Assembly: GCF_000003605.2 (NCBI RefSeq)
Contig: NW_003134341.1
Span: 62,789-86,547, forward strand
Reading direction: 5' to 3'
Source of the DNA: Saccoglossus kowalevskii
Lineage: Eukaryota > Hemichordata > Enteropneusta > Harrimaniidae
DNA: 23,759 nt
The notes beneath the pieces are model-generated. The model saw only the letters and a list, made by a program, of their open reading frames with translations, was not told the DNA's origin and ran no database searches. Positions 11,447 to 19,740 of the stretch are shown here, in pieces (positions within the stretch are counted from its first letter, which is position 1; the number at the start of each line of letters is the position of its first letter). Made by a program: the position numbers and the translations under genes.

Positions 11447-14400
11447 TTTATTTAATTAAGCGCAACAATTCCAACATATGAAGATCAAAGGCGCTGATAC
11501 AATAAACAATCAGTCAAATATTAAAAGCACATTTAAATAAGTGCGTTTTCAGTCTGGATTTAAAAATGTCTACTGAAGGACTAGAACGAACAGACAGAGG
11601 TAATTCATTAAAAAGTTTAGGACCTAAATTTTCAAAAGCACGGTCTTTGTATAACACCTTGGACTTTTTACTACACACCTGACGAGTTTTAATAAGAAAC
11701 TTTGATTCAGATCTTAAACTACGACTAGGTACATAAAATTCGATTAATTCACATAGATAATTTGGGGCAAAACCATACAAAGATTTATACACTAGTAAAA
11801 GTAATTTGAAATTGATTCTTTGTACAACTGGTAACCAATGAAGTTTAATAAAAATGTCTGTAATGTGGTCATATTTTCGAGCACGAGTGACAAGGCGGGC
11901 TGCTGCATTTTGTACACGAATAAGAGGTTTTATCTTAGTTACAGGGAGACCAGACAATAATGAATTACAGCTGTCTAAGCGAGAAGATANNNNNNNNNNN
12001 NNNNNNNNNNNNNNNNNNNNNNNNNNNNNNNNNNNNNNNTATTAAACAGTGATACCGTGATTTTCTTTTGAAACGACTGAAGATGCTGATTACATAAGTT
12101 CTAAATCTTGTATTTTTGTCTTTAAAATGATCAATCCAGTTAAGTTGTGTGATATAATTACCCAAGATCTTGTCAGAGATTGTGTTAATATCAAGCGGGT
12201 AAAGTTCGCGTGGGTATGGAACTTCTTCGTAACGCTCTTCAAGAAACTTGTGCAATGTACGTATGTTGTATCTGAACCCGTGAATAAATCCGGACGCAGC
12301 TTTTCTGTCGCTGCACTGCATTACTGTGCCCATAAAGTACATATTGTCGACGTTGGATTCCCAAGTATTGGAGATGACTGGGAACTTGCCACCTTGTTTG
12401 GTTACTATAGAAGAAGCAATAAGAGAGAAAAGTTAGTTTTAAGAATGTCAGCATTGTCAGTCGGTTGTCTTTGCCATACATTGAATAAGTGTTTCATGGT
12501 GTATTTCTATTTATGATTAATGATGTGTTCATTCGCTTTATAATCGAGTTAGTACGATAATGAATCAAGTATTTTTGAAAATAGAAAATATCTCTTTACC
12601 TGGTTTGCAGTTGTCATCAAATATTGACGAATCAACATAATTAAAACCGGTACAGCAGATCACGTGATCATATGGTGGTAGCTTGAACCTGACGCGACCC
12701 TGCTTTTCTCTCCAATGTGGAACAATATCGTCACAAGTAAGAACATAACCTTCGTCTGTTTTCGCTACTTCTAACAAGTTCACAGCCTGGTAAACGTGCA
12801 GAGATTTCAGCTGGTACATGTCAAGTACAGTATCGTTGACTGCTCTAAGATCACCTGTCGAAGAAAGTTTGGGTCAAAATATGTGAAGGATTGCAATAAA
12901 AACCACGCCATATTTGGAATGTTGAATTATTGTAAAACACTTTGAAATAGCTACATATCATTTTAGCGAATTGACTCAATGCATGAATTAACTGAATCTT
13001 AATTTAGCTAAAGTGCCAACAATCTTACTGTGAGAATATACTCTATTCTAATTAGCGATATCTTAATTTAGCGAAATTGTGGATTAGCTAAATTAGCTAT
13101 TATAACATGCTAGCTAAAAAGATATGTTTTACAGTAAATTATTACACCAATTATGCAATGTTGAATACGTCATATTTAAAATTGAACATGGAATGTTGAA
13201 TTTCAATTGCACCAAATATATAGAGTGTATGTATCATAAGTTTAATATTTACTTACCTACAAAGTGAGTGTCCCAAGCATGCTTTAATTTTCGATCTCCA
13301 AATATATGTATTATACTAGCTGCTCCAGCAAGGTGATTAGCTGCTTCGAAAGCACTGTTTCCATTACCGAGAATGAATACTTTTTTTCCATTGTATTTCT
13401 CGGTGTCGAGACTGTGGTTACAGTACGTCTCCATGAGCTCTTTGCCTTTGATGTGTTCGGGGATTTTCTCATTACGTGCTCCAGTAGCAACTAACAGAAC
13501 CTTGCATCGGTACTCTCCTTTGGATGTCTTCAGGGAGAAATTTTCACCAGATTTGGCTTGATTTTCTAGTTTCTTTATCTTCTCAACTTGAGTATTGTAA
13601 TGAATATTGAGGTTAAACTTCTTGGCGTAATCATCCATGTAGCGAACCAAATCATCGGCATGTGGGAACAGCTCTTTGGAGTACTTAGTGAAGCGGAGTT
13701 CGGGATCATCGCTCAACAACGAGTTCCAGTCATGTCGCATGTTGTATTCCGGTTCCGGGAATGGGTTAAATCTTTTATTGATCGATATCAGAGTACGATG
13801 ACGTGGGTGTACTGCGAAAAACGAACCTGGTGTGTCATTCATTTCCAGTATAGCGTAACTACGCTTCTTCTTCTCAAGGAAGTAACCCATTTGACAGCCA
13901 CCTGGACCTGCACCAACAACGATGTAGTCGAAATAACCTGAGAAAAGAGTTCGTACATGAGTAAGAGTGTGTTTATGAAACTTAATCTACTGTACATGAA
14001 TGTGTTATTATTGTGTAAACCTAAAAAGAATGCAATAGCATTGAAAGATCGTGCAAGATTATGGTTTATAGGTCCATTGTTTTTATGCAGTGTATTTTGC
14101 TATTTCATAATTATTTACTTACCCCATCTTAAATTGAAAGCATAATTATGTGTATTTATAAGGTGTATGTGTGTCAGCCCTGGTCATATTTGTCATTAGT
14201 TGAATGACAGGCAGATTGATATTCATTTCTAAACATTAATGGCATTACGGAAAGACATGCATGGACAAACAATCATTTTTCTACAAATCTCATACCACCA
14301 ATCACCGTACAAGTCTCATACCACCAATCAGCGTACAAGTCTCATACCACCAATCACCGTACAAGTCTCATACCACCAATCAGCGTACAAGTCTCATATC

Positions 14401-15086
14401 ACCAATCAGCGTACAAGTCTCATACCACCAATCAGCGTTCGTAGCAATCATGCAACTGTTGTTAGCCAATGGAGTGCATTGTTCTCTGGGTTAAATCACA
14501 GTCCCTCTAAATGAAATAACACACTGGCCGAAATATCATCTAAAACCACCGTCTCTCACCGTGATGAGGGATGGTGCTACAACGTGGTTGATTTAAAACG
14601 CCGACCCATCGTCACGGTGTGTGAGTGAAACCACCTATTCTCTTATGTGTGATTTCTCACCGGTCTAAATTAAATTAAAGATTGTGTCGCTCAACAGCAT
14701 GGATAAAATAAACAAATGATGGCCACACGGCCCTGTCATGTAGTCTCAAACATGAATATGACTTCTGTGGCAAAATGCACGTAACTAGCACTTGCAATTT
14801 GCACATACAGAAAAAAGTCAGGAGAGACAACAGTGTCACTCAATGTCCGGAACTGTCGCCTGGCACACAAAAAATTAAACAAATGTCGGAAGCGATGAAA
14901 ACAGGGGAGTATCAAACATCGAAACCTGGAGACACTGGAACCCAGTTAATTTTGGAGGGGAACATTGAGAGGGGTGCTCAATATGAATATTACTCAGTAT
15001 TACCACTGTAACTTGCGGTAGGGCATACATGAAGAATAAAAAAATGTAAAATTGGACTTACCGGGCATCTTCTTGTCCGTAGCCAT
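10067..15086 (-). CDS. FOXRED2-like: FOXRED2 (ERFAD)-like FAD-dependent oxidoreductase, seven coding exons
   Basis: Joined coding exons: 15062..15086, 13257..13937, 12600..12854, 12162..12404, 11173..11386, 10708..10936, 10067..10231. They total 1812 nt (603 residues plus TAA), all with GT/AG junctions and intron phases 1,1,1,1,2,0. An FAD Rossmann motif GAGPGG lies at residues 17-22 with an acidic residue E40 ending the next strand. The FOXRED2-type block PRHRTLISINKR and RHDWNSLLSDDP follows. VATGA is at 158-162, a second dinucleotide site GNGNSA at 199-204, CTGF at 303-306, and SGFIHGFRYN at 358-367. The family oxidises NAD(P)H through FAD; vertebrate FOXRED2 acts in the ER lumen in ER-associated degradation. 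Here the N-terminus MATDKKMPGYFDY has no signal peptide and the C-terminus KPKMT has no KDEL-type signal, so a cytosolic paralogue is inferred. The ATG has G at -3 and +4 and lies about 65 bp below a TATA box. Substrate unknown. Confidence 0.88.
10362..10438. repeat. Inverted CCAAT repeat in intron 6
   Basis: TCTGATTGGT (10371..10380) is the exact reverse complement of ACCAATCAGA (10409..10418), with 28 bp between. Outside these, AAGCTTC (10362..10368) pairs with GAAGCTT (10432..10438). This could be a MITE remnant or a paired CCAAT element. It shares CCAATCAG with the intron-1 minisatellite. Confidence 0.45.
10708..10936 (-). CDS. FOXRED2-like: Coding exon 6 (residues 473-549)
   Basis: The exon is 229 nt with a TTTACTAG acceptor and a GTAATT donor. 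It continues the FOXRED2-specific C-terminal region, with FLHPIITYYKNG matching the family's NFLHPVIYYY motif. Reading past the donor meets a stop after a short tail, so splicing to exon 7 is preferred. Confidence 0.82.
11173..11386 (-). CDS. FOXRED2-like: Coding exon 5 (residues 402-472)
   Basis: The 214-nt exon follows a TTTTTCCTTCAG acceptor and ends at a GTAAGT donor. It encodes SDGIYQMNNVLCHVL, matching the family's SGLYQMF.VLADV position, then an acidic linker and VFVIVLAYGFEE, which corresponds to the MEYG strand of vertebrate FOXRED2. A LINE tail ends about 30 bp upstream of its acceptor. Confidence 0.85.
11417..11989 (-). mobile_element. CR1-like LINE 3' fragment in intron 4
   Basis: On the minus strand the frame reads SSRLDSCNSLLSGLP followed by RVQNAAARLV, HWLPVVQRINFKLL and SRLKTHLFKCAFNI, then a stop at about 11514. 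These blocks are the C-terminal domain after the RT in CR1/L2-type non-LTR retrotransposons. About 70 bp of 3' UTR with TTGCGCTTAATTAAATAAAG follows, then a (TTA)n tail (plus 11417..11445 as AAT repeats). The 5' side runs into the 50-N gap and is not resumed convincingly beyond it. The coding part is intact from the gap to the stop, so it is a fairly young truncated copy. It lies in the same orientation as the host gene. Confidence 0.85.
11990..12039. other. Assembly gap of 50 N
   Basis: Exactly 50 unknown bases lie inside intron 4 at the 5' edge of the LINE fragment. A round number suggests a placeholder length. The real gap may hide more of the LINE. Confidence 0.95.
12162..12404 (-). CDS. 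FOXRED2-like: Coding exon 4 (residues 321-401)
   Basis: The exon is 243 nt with a CTATAG acceptor. The donor GTAATT at 12161 is weaker than the others. It was chosen because joining to exon 5 restores the family pattern KIL-ERVSVSDGIYQM. Reading through instead enters the LINE-bearing intron. The exon contains NMYFMGTVMQ and SGFIHGFRYN, the conserved C-terminal FAD-contact region. Confidence 0.85.
12600..12854 (-). CDS. FOXRED2-like: Coding exon 3 (residues 236-320)
   Basis: The 255-nt exon has a CGACAG acceptor and a GTAAAG donor and opens with GDLRAVNDTVLDMYQLKSL, a hallmark of FOXRED2-family proteins. The VICCTGFNYVDSSIF segment is the distal ATG-like motif of FMO-type oxidoreductases. 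It is shorter than the matching region in vertebrates, where a longer loop is present. Confidence 0.9.
13026..13136. repeat. MITE-like element in intron 2
   Basis: The 111-bp segment runs from TACTGTGAGAATATAC to GATATGTTTTACAGTA, giving inverted TACTGT/ACAGTA ends. If TA is the target duplication, this suits a Tc1/mariner-type non-autonomous element. The interior is rich in TTAGC and TTAGCTA motifs in both orientations, which continue leftward to about 12960. A related terminus lies at 9077. Confidence 0.4.
13257..13937 (-). CDS. FOXRED2-like: Coding exon 2 (FAD- and NAD(P)-binding domains, residues 9-235)
   Basis: This is the longest exon, 681 nt, bounded by a TTTTCTCAG acceptor and a GTAAGT donor. 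It carries the GAGPGG FAD site, the FOXRED2-type PRHRTLISINKR block, VATGA and the second Rossmann motif GNGNSA. It ends in HAWDTHFVG, matching the family's WATHYVGD position, with the Gly completed by exon 3. Confidence 0.92.
14283..14438. repeat. Minisatellite, six 26-bp units with CCAAT boxes (intron 1)
   Basis: Six head-to-tail units start at 14283, 14309, 14335, 14361, 14387 and 14413. Each reads ACAAGTCTCATACCACCAAT followed by CACCGT or CAGCGT, with one to two changes per unit. The first four alternate CACC, CAGC, CACC, CAGC, suggesting duplication of a 52-bp dimer. Every unit holds a CCAAT motif. The frames open across it are a by-product of the repeat and are not genes. No spacers separate the units, so it is not a CRISPR array. 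Confidence 0.93.
14557..14619. repeat. Imperfect inverted repeat (intron 1)
   Basis: CACCGTGA (14557..14564) pairs perfectly with TCACGGTG (14612..14619). Weaker complementarity extends both inwards and outwards towards ACCACC at 14545 and CCACC at 14630. It may be a decayed palindromic DNA element. Confidence 0.35.
15062..15086 (-). CDS. FOXRED2-like: Coding exon 1 (start codon, residues 1-8)
   Basis: This 25-nt exon encodes MATDKKMP plus the first base of the Gly9 codon and ends at a consensus GTAAGT donor. It is the least certain exon because it is short. It is supported by the favourable ATG context, an exact phase-1 fit to exon 2 and the TATA box at 15150..15157. An alternative upstream exon with a signal peptide cannot be fully excluded without transcripts. 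Confidence 0.72.
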
Positions 15087-15149
15087 GACTGCGTTGTGAT
15101 CACTTCAGTAAACCAAAGAATACTGTGAATATACCGATGAGACGACCTC

Positions 15150-15157
15150 CTTATATA
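15150..15157 (-). promoter_or_regulatory. TATA box of the FOXRED2-like gene
   Basis: The minus strand reads TATATAAG, followed by GAGGTCGTCTCATCGG. A transcription start 25-30 bp downstream would fall near 15120..15127 and leave a 5' UTR of about 35-40 nt before the ATG at 15086. This spacing supports the chosen first exon. The start site itself is inferred. Confidence 0.55.
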
Positions 15158-15252
15158 CTGTCTGTGTTTTATTACCGACCGTTTATCTGTTTGCATCAAT
15201 TAGTTTACTCGTCGCCTCGACACGCCAGTCACCTGCTAAAATCGTGAGAGGT

Positions 15253-15294
15253 CACGCGATTAAAGGTGTACTGCAATTCACGTGTACACATGTG
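15253..15294 (-). promoter_or_regulatory. Candidate upstream bHLH-type sites
   Basis: About 100-140 bp upstream of the TATA box, the minus strand carries TCGCGTG (15253..15259), which fits the xenobiotic response core TNGCGTG bound by AhR/ARNT. A CACGTG E-box (15279..15284) lies inside the near-palindrome CACGTGTACACATGTG (15279..15294). Sites this short occur by chance, so function is speculative. Confidence 0.25.
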
Positions 15295-16629
15295 GCAGTC
15301 AGTCTTTGAAAACTCCTGACAATCACCATCACGGTGTAATAATAATTATCTTTATTGCGTTCGTATCTCTGTTAGGATTTTGAATAAAATGAAATACAGA
15401 TGTAAAGAAAGACAAAAAAAAGTAAGTAAAAAAGACAAAGTAAGAATTAAAAAAAACACAAGAAAATAGAAAGAAAATGACAAGCAAATCAAAGTAGAAC
15501 AAATATAATAGTATGATAAATTGGATTGTTTTCCATATTTGTGTTGGTCACAGTCCCAGTATAGCTTAAATCTTAGCCCGTACTTTGTGTAGCGCAAACA
15601 CTACTAATATTGAATTGCGTGAAGAGCGTAGGGAATCACAATTTAAAAATTTAATCTAGCCGGTCATGTCGGCTCACACACAGTGGGACTGTGGTTCATA
15701 GTAAATGTATCTCTATAATGAGTCTTCACAGTACACAGATCAATACGGCACAATGTATTAAACAATAATAGACCTCATAGGAGTATAATTATAGATATAT
15801 TGTAATGTATTTTCATATATAATCGCCATTGAGTCTTGTATTTTGTAAATGTAACCGCATTACTGTGATTTACCTTTGTAATTTGTGTCCAGTTTTATCT
15901 TTCACTGTAAATCATCACAAAGTTGTGTCAATAAATAGACTAACTGCCTTGCTTATTTCAACGTACTTTGGCCTCGGTCACCTGTATAGACTAGCTGAGT
16001 CAACAGAACTAAATATAAAGATCCATCGTGTGTATGATCCATTTCATCCCACACCGGGACATAAGGCTGCAATCAGGTTATTCCATTCCTGTCTATCCGT
16101 GATCCAAGATCCACGGTACACTCATATCAAACGCCGATAGCAACGCATTTAGATTAAAATTTACAATTTACTTCCTAATTTCATACTTCCTTTATCAATA
16201 TATTTTTTTCAACAGTGAATATTAAATAATTAAAAATGATTATTAAAGGTTAGATTCCCGTTAAAATGACGTTTTTTGTATCAGATTGTATGCATGCAAG
16301 GGGTTGCAGGAAATAAAAAAAATAATTAATAAAAAAAAACAATCTACTGACAAGAGACCGTGAAAACAAATTGCACTGAAAACACTAAGCACTCACTCCA
16401 GCACCCCCTCCCCTCGTGATTTCAAATGTACAAAATATTATTTATCTTTACACCTCGGAATGATTGACATTTTTTTTTCTACCAGCCCTTATAACGGAAC
16501 TCTTACGTACTCAAGAGTTGATTTGATATTTACTCTATACATTTACAATCATCTTGATTTTGATTACACATCAAAGGTCATTCGCGACTTGCAATATAGA
16601 GTTATAATCCGATAAAATCCGATTAGTTG
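15295..16629. other. Intergenic stretch, no gene recognised
   Basis: The segment holds an AATAATAATTATC-type junction at 15338..15352 that resembles a minus-strand LINE/SINE 3' end. A very A-rich low-complexity stretch runs to about 15500. The 103-codon frame at 15829..16140 shows no recognisable motif and starts at TTG. From 16160 to 16480 there are several poly-A and poly-T runs. The decayed CR1-like LINE that follows may begin somewhere in the last 150 bp. Confidence 0.45.
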
Positions 16630-16750
16630 AATTGTCTACTTATTGGTGGCGATTTCAACTTTCACCTTCAAGTTAGCAGTGATAACCCTAAATGTGATAA
16701 ACACATACATATATTGGGATATTTAGACAATTTAAATATCGTCTATAGCT

Positions 16751-17150
16751 AAAACAGGTGTACGGGGTTGTGTACGGGTCTCTTGTTATTGCCGCTATAT
16801 ATCGCGATATATAGACAATCTAAATATTAATTAGAGCTAGAACAAGCAGCTACATATGGACGGGGGAGTTGTTAACAAATATGCGTGTGTGTTAAATCAA
16901 TTCGGTAGGACTGGAATTAATGCAACGTCTAAATATCTAGTTTATAATTTAGATAATCTAAATAGCGGCAATTGTGCTGTTTCTAAATAACGTCTTAGTT
17001 TATAATCAGTTTATAATGTAGCTTTCTGAACTTGAATATAAACTTTATAAATTAGAAATAGATTTAGACATTTCTAATTTAGCTTTCTAAATTTGAATCT
17101 AAACTTTATAAATAGGCTGTTATTGGCTAGATTTACTCGAATTGCGAAAT
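16751..17150. repeat. AT-rich repetitive insertion inside the LINE endonuclease region
   Basis: Between the GDFN fragment and the next endonuclease fragment lies DNA with no coding match, full of related short motifs such as TTTAGACAATTTAAATAT and ATATAGACAATCTAAATAT. It also holds a direct repeat of about 60 bp: TAGCTTTCTGAACTTGAATA (from 17020) and TAGCTTTCTAAATTTGAATC (from 17080), each followed by TAAACTTTATAAAT. It is an insertion or locally expanded repeat within the dead LINE. Confidence 0.45.
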
Positions 17151-17689
17151 TTGTTGTAACACATTGAAGTTGTTACTCATGTTAATGGTAATATCATCGA
17201 TTTGCTGATAAAGGGTGCATCTGATCAGCTAATTACTGATGTTAAAGTCAGTCAAAATTTAGTCTCCGACAAAAATCCTGTGCAGTTGTGGTGTTAAGGT
17301 TTCTCGACCGCCATATGATAAAGTCACACGCACACTTCATAAGATTAATGGCATTGATCACGATAATTTTAAAGTTAGGCTACAGTCCAAATTTTCCACC
17401 TTTCCGCTTACTTCAGGTTATGACCATCATTGTGATGTTTCTACTATAAGTACTTTAGTTGACAAACCACGAGCAGCCTGGTATTCAAATAATTCCGACG
17501 AGCTTATTCAGTTAAAAAGATCAGTTCGCAAAAGTGAAGGCAAATTGTGATCTACTGGACTATCGGTCCATAATGACATTTTTTTCAACTCAACTATGTC
17601 TTATATTGCATTATGAGGACAGAGTCACGGTTGTGGTGCGTTGTGCCGAATACGTTTTTGTTTCACGGTACATTTTTGATGACGTAATT

Positions 17690-18746
17690 AAAATCGTGAA
17701 TAAATCGTCAAATGAATCTTGTTCTTTTGATAATTTACCAACGAAGCTCTTGAAAGATAACATTATTATACTTACTCCGTTTCTTGTGTCATTTTTTAAT
17801 TCATCTTTATCTTCTGGAACCGTTCCGCACAAATTTTAGATCACCATTGTCAAACCACTTCTTAAAAAAACCGGGCTTGATCAAAATTTGCTGAAAAATT
17901 ACCGTTCAGTTTCTAACCTCTCATTTTTATCCAAAACACTAGAAAAGATTGTAGCTGATCACGTATGTGACTATTTATCATCAAACAACTTATTTGCCAA
18001 GTTTCAGTTAGCGTACCGGGCCAATCACAGCTCAGAAACTGCAATATTAAAGGTTCATATTGCTATAATGACGTTGGACGTTGTTTTGGTCAGGCTCGAT
18101 CCTTTCGCCGCGTTTGGTAACTTGGATCACTCTATTTTAATTCATCGTCTCCAACAAGGTTCGGTTTTACATGGTTCATTTCCTATCTTACAGATCGTTC
18201 ATTCAATTGCTACGTTCACGTTATGGAATCTCGACACGAACCGAAATTTTTAATCATTTGTGTTTGCAGAGGGATTACAGCAGTTGCGTTCACGTTACGC
18301 GGGACACACTTGGGACCCACTCGAGTCTGTTATTTTACCATGGAAAACGGATATATGAGGATAATAATTAAATCTAATTAGAAATTTTGAAGTTTTGGTT
18401 CATCGCAAATCTCGCGATGAGTTTCGGTCCCGAGCATCTATCGGAACCGAGATCGAGTTGTTTTCGGCACGTGCCGACTCGGTCCCAACCGTTCACACAC
18501 ACACACACATTTTGGGACATGTCGACTCGGTCCTGAGTCTTGGCACGTGCCAAGATCTCTAACGTGAACACCTCTAATATCTCGCTTGACTCCTTATTAT
18601 CATCGTCACCATCAATTTGTAATTCGATTTCCTCAAGGGACCATCCTTGGCCCGTTTCTGCCTGGCTGAAATCGAACATGTTGATTCTCAACCCTGGCAA
18701 GACTGAAGTTATTAATTTTTCATCGCGCTTTAAAAAAGAACATTAA
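17690..18746 (+). pseudogene. CR1-like reverse transcriptase remnant
   Basis: The RT reads IVNKSSNESCSFDNLPTKLL, a TAG stop, IVKPLLKKTGLD and NYRSVSNLSFLSKTLEKIVA, then FQLAYRANHSSETAIL and VLVRLDPFAAFGNLDHSIL. In the last block the first catalytic Asp (RLDP) survives, but the usual AFD is AFG. WFISYLTDRSF follows in another frame. The YADD box is not found. Where it should be (about 18390-18560) there is GC-richer palindromic sequence. The thread resumes at SNISLDSLLSS and VSAWLKSNMLILNPGKTEV. Non-functional. Confidence 0.8.
18464..18555. repeat. Pair of perfect palindromes with CACGTG cores
   Basis: TCGGCACGTGCCGA (18464..18477) is a perfect 14-bp palindrome and TCTTGGCACGTGCCAAGA (18538..18555) a perfect 18-bp palindrome. 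Between them GTCCCAA (18482..18488) pairs with TTGGGAC (18512..18518) around a (CA)n run. TCGGTCC or TCGGAACC motifs recur at 18424, 18441, 18479 and 18528. The sequence is GC-richer than its surroundings and lies where the LINE's catalytic region should be. Confidence 0.6.
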
Positions 18747-19200
18747 GATGTTGAACTCAATGAGAACCGGTGGGTCTGACATAAATCTTTCTAGCTCAGT
18801 CCGTAATCTTGAAGTCCATTTTGAAACTGATTTGGGGCCCTATATTAATCAGATTTGTAGGTCAGCTTACTTCGTATTGGCTACGCATTCGTGAAATAAT
18901 TCAGTTCCAATTTATCTATGTCACTGATTCTTTCTTATTGAAAAAAAAAACGTATGGTTGGCGTTCTTTTAGCAATTATGCTACCACTCTCCATTCGCCA
19001 GTCAATCAATATCAAGTCAGAAAACTCATCTCTTTAGAAGACAGTTCTTCGTTTACATGCGATTTTAATGGTGAGGTTATTTTTAAAGTACCGGTATTTT
19101 CAATTATTTTTTTTTAGAAAACAGTTAATTTGTATTCGTGTATTATACAGCGGTGTGTGACGGACATTGCTTAAGAAAATTGGGGATGTGCTTGTACCGT

Positions 19201-19740
19201 CTCAAAATTATGGTTACATGCATAGATGTCGGATACCCCAAAACAGGTCTTATTACATTATTACCGAAATCATTTAAAGATGTTCTAGAACTGCGTAATT
19301 GTAATCCGATAAGATAAACGCCATACCAGCTACGATAAAGTTCGCTGACAACATAATAGAATAGAGGTGAACTATTGTAGTACCGTGCACACAATTAACA
19401 TTTGTACGGGTTAAGAGGTCAAATACCTTAGCCCGTGATAAGAAAACGTGCCTGAACGCTTAGCACGGGCTAAGAAATGCTAATTACGGGTTAAATCCGG
19501 TCCCATTATGACCCTGTCAAGATCACCTTTGGGCTGAAATTGTGAATGCGCTCATATCTTCTCAAAGTTATGGTTACGTCTGAAGTTACGTGCATGGATT
19601 GATGTCTGATACCCCAAAACAGACCAGTATTACCGAAATCTAGAACTGCGTAATTGTAATCCGATAAGATAAACGCCATGCCAGCTACGATACAGTTCGC
19701 TGATGACATAATACTGTATAATAGAGGTGAACTATAGTAG
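19201..19740. repeat. Direct duplication with 360-bp period
   Basis: Copy A (19201..19380) and copy B (19561..19740) align with an offset of 360 bp at both ends. Both start CTCAAA.TTATGGTTAC and end AATAGAGGTGAACTAT.GTAG. The segment GAACTGCGTAATTGTAATCC, continuing through CGATAAGATAAACGCCAT, is identical in both. Weaker similarity extends about 35 bp upstream of each copy. Open minus-strand frames cover both copies but match no family I recognise. A palindromic spacer separates the copies. Confidence 0.85.
19427..19474. repeat. Hairpin in the spacer of the duplication
   Basis: CTTAGCCCGTG (19427..19437) is perfectly complementary to CACGGGCTAAG (19464..19474), with a 26-bp loop. ACGGGTTAA also occurs on both sides (19406 and 19486). 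This may be the terminus of an unrecognised DNA element. Confidence 0.5.

Larger units (their letters stand above)
16630..19120 (+). mobile_element. Degenerate CR1-like LINE
   Basis: Fragments appear in the CR1 order on the plus strand. At 16636 the frame reads LLIGGDFNFHL, the GDFN motif of the endonuclease. At about 17172 HVNGNIIDLLIKGASD continues the endonuclease C-terminus, then RPPYDKVTRTLHKING and KPRAAWYSNN form the linker. RT fragments run from 17690 to 18350. At 18640 VSAWLKSNMLILNPGKTEV is the post-RT motif, and NLSSSVRNLEVHF and INQICRSAYF follow at 18780-18880. Then a deletion of roughly 140 residues leads to KTYGWRSFSNYA near 18950. Numerous stops and frameshifts make it dead. 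Limits are approximate. Confidence 0.8.

Noticed and set aside
12040-12161. Extension of exon 4 through the reading frame into the gap
   Set aside because: The frame is open, but a GTAATT donor at 12161 joins to exon 5 and restores the family pattern, while the read-through residues match nothing in FOXRED2 proteins.
13588-13941. Plus-strand frames opposite exon 2 of the FOXRED2-like gene
   Set aside because: Antisense shadows of a well-supported coding exon.
14283-14438. Regular direct repeats that could suggest a CRISPR array
   Set aside because: The 26-bp units are contiguous with no spacers and lie in an intron of an animal gene.
14239-14514. Open frames of 77-91 codons across the minisatellite
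   Set aside because: They are open only because the repeat lacks stops, and they encode low-complexity repeats inside intron 1.
15829-16140. Plus-strand frame of 103 codons starting at TTG
   Set aside because: No ATG start, no family resemblance and no splice or promoter context.
16249-16262. GGTTAGATTCCC resembling a tRNA B box
   Set aside because: No matching A box, acceptor stem or anticodon arm could be drawn around it.
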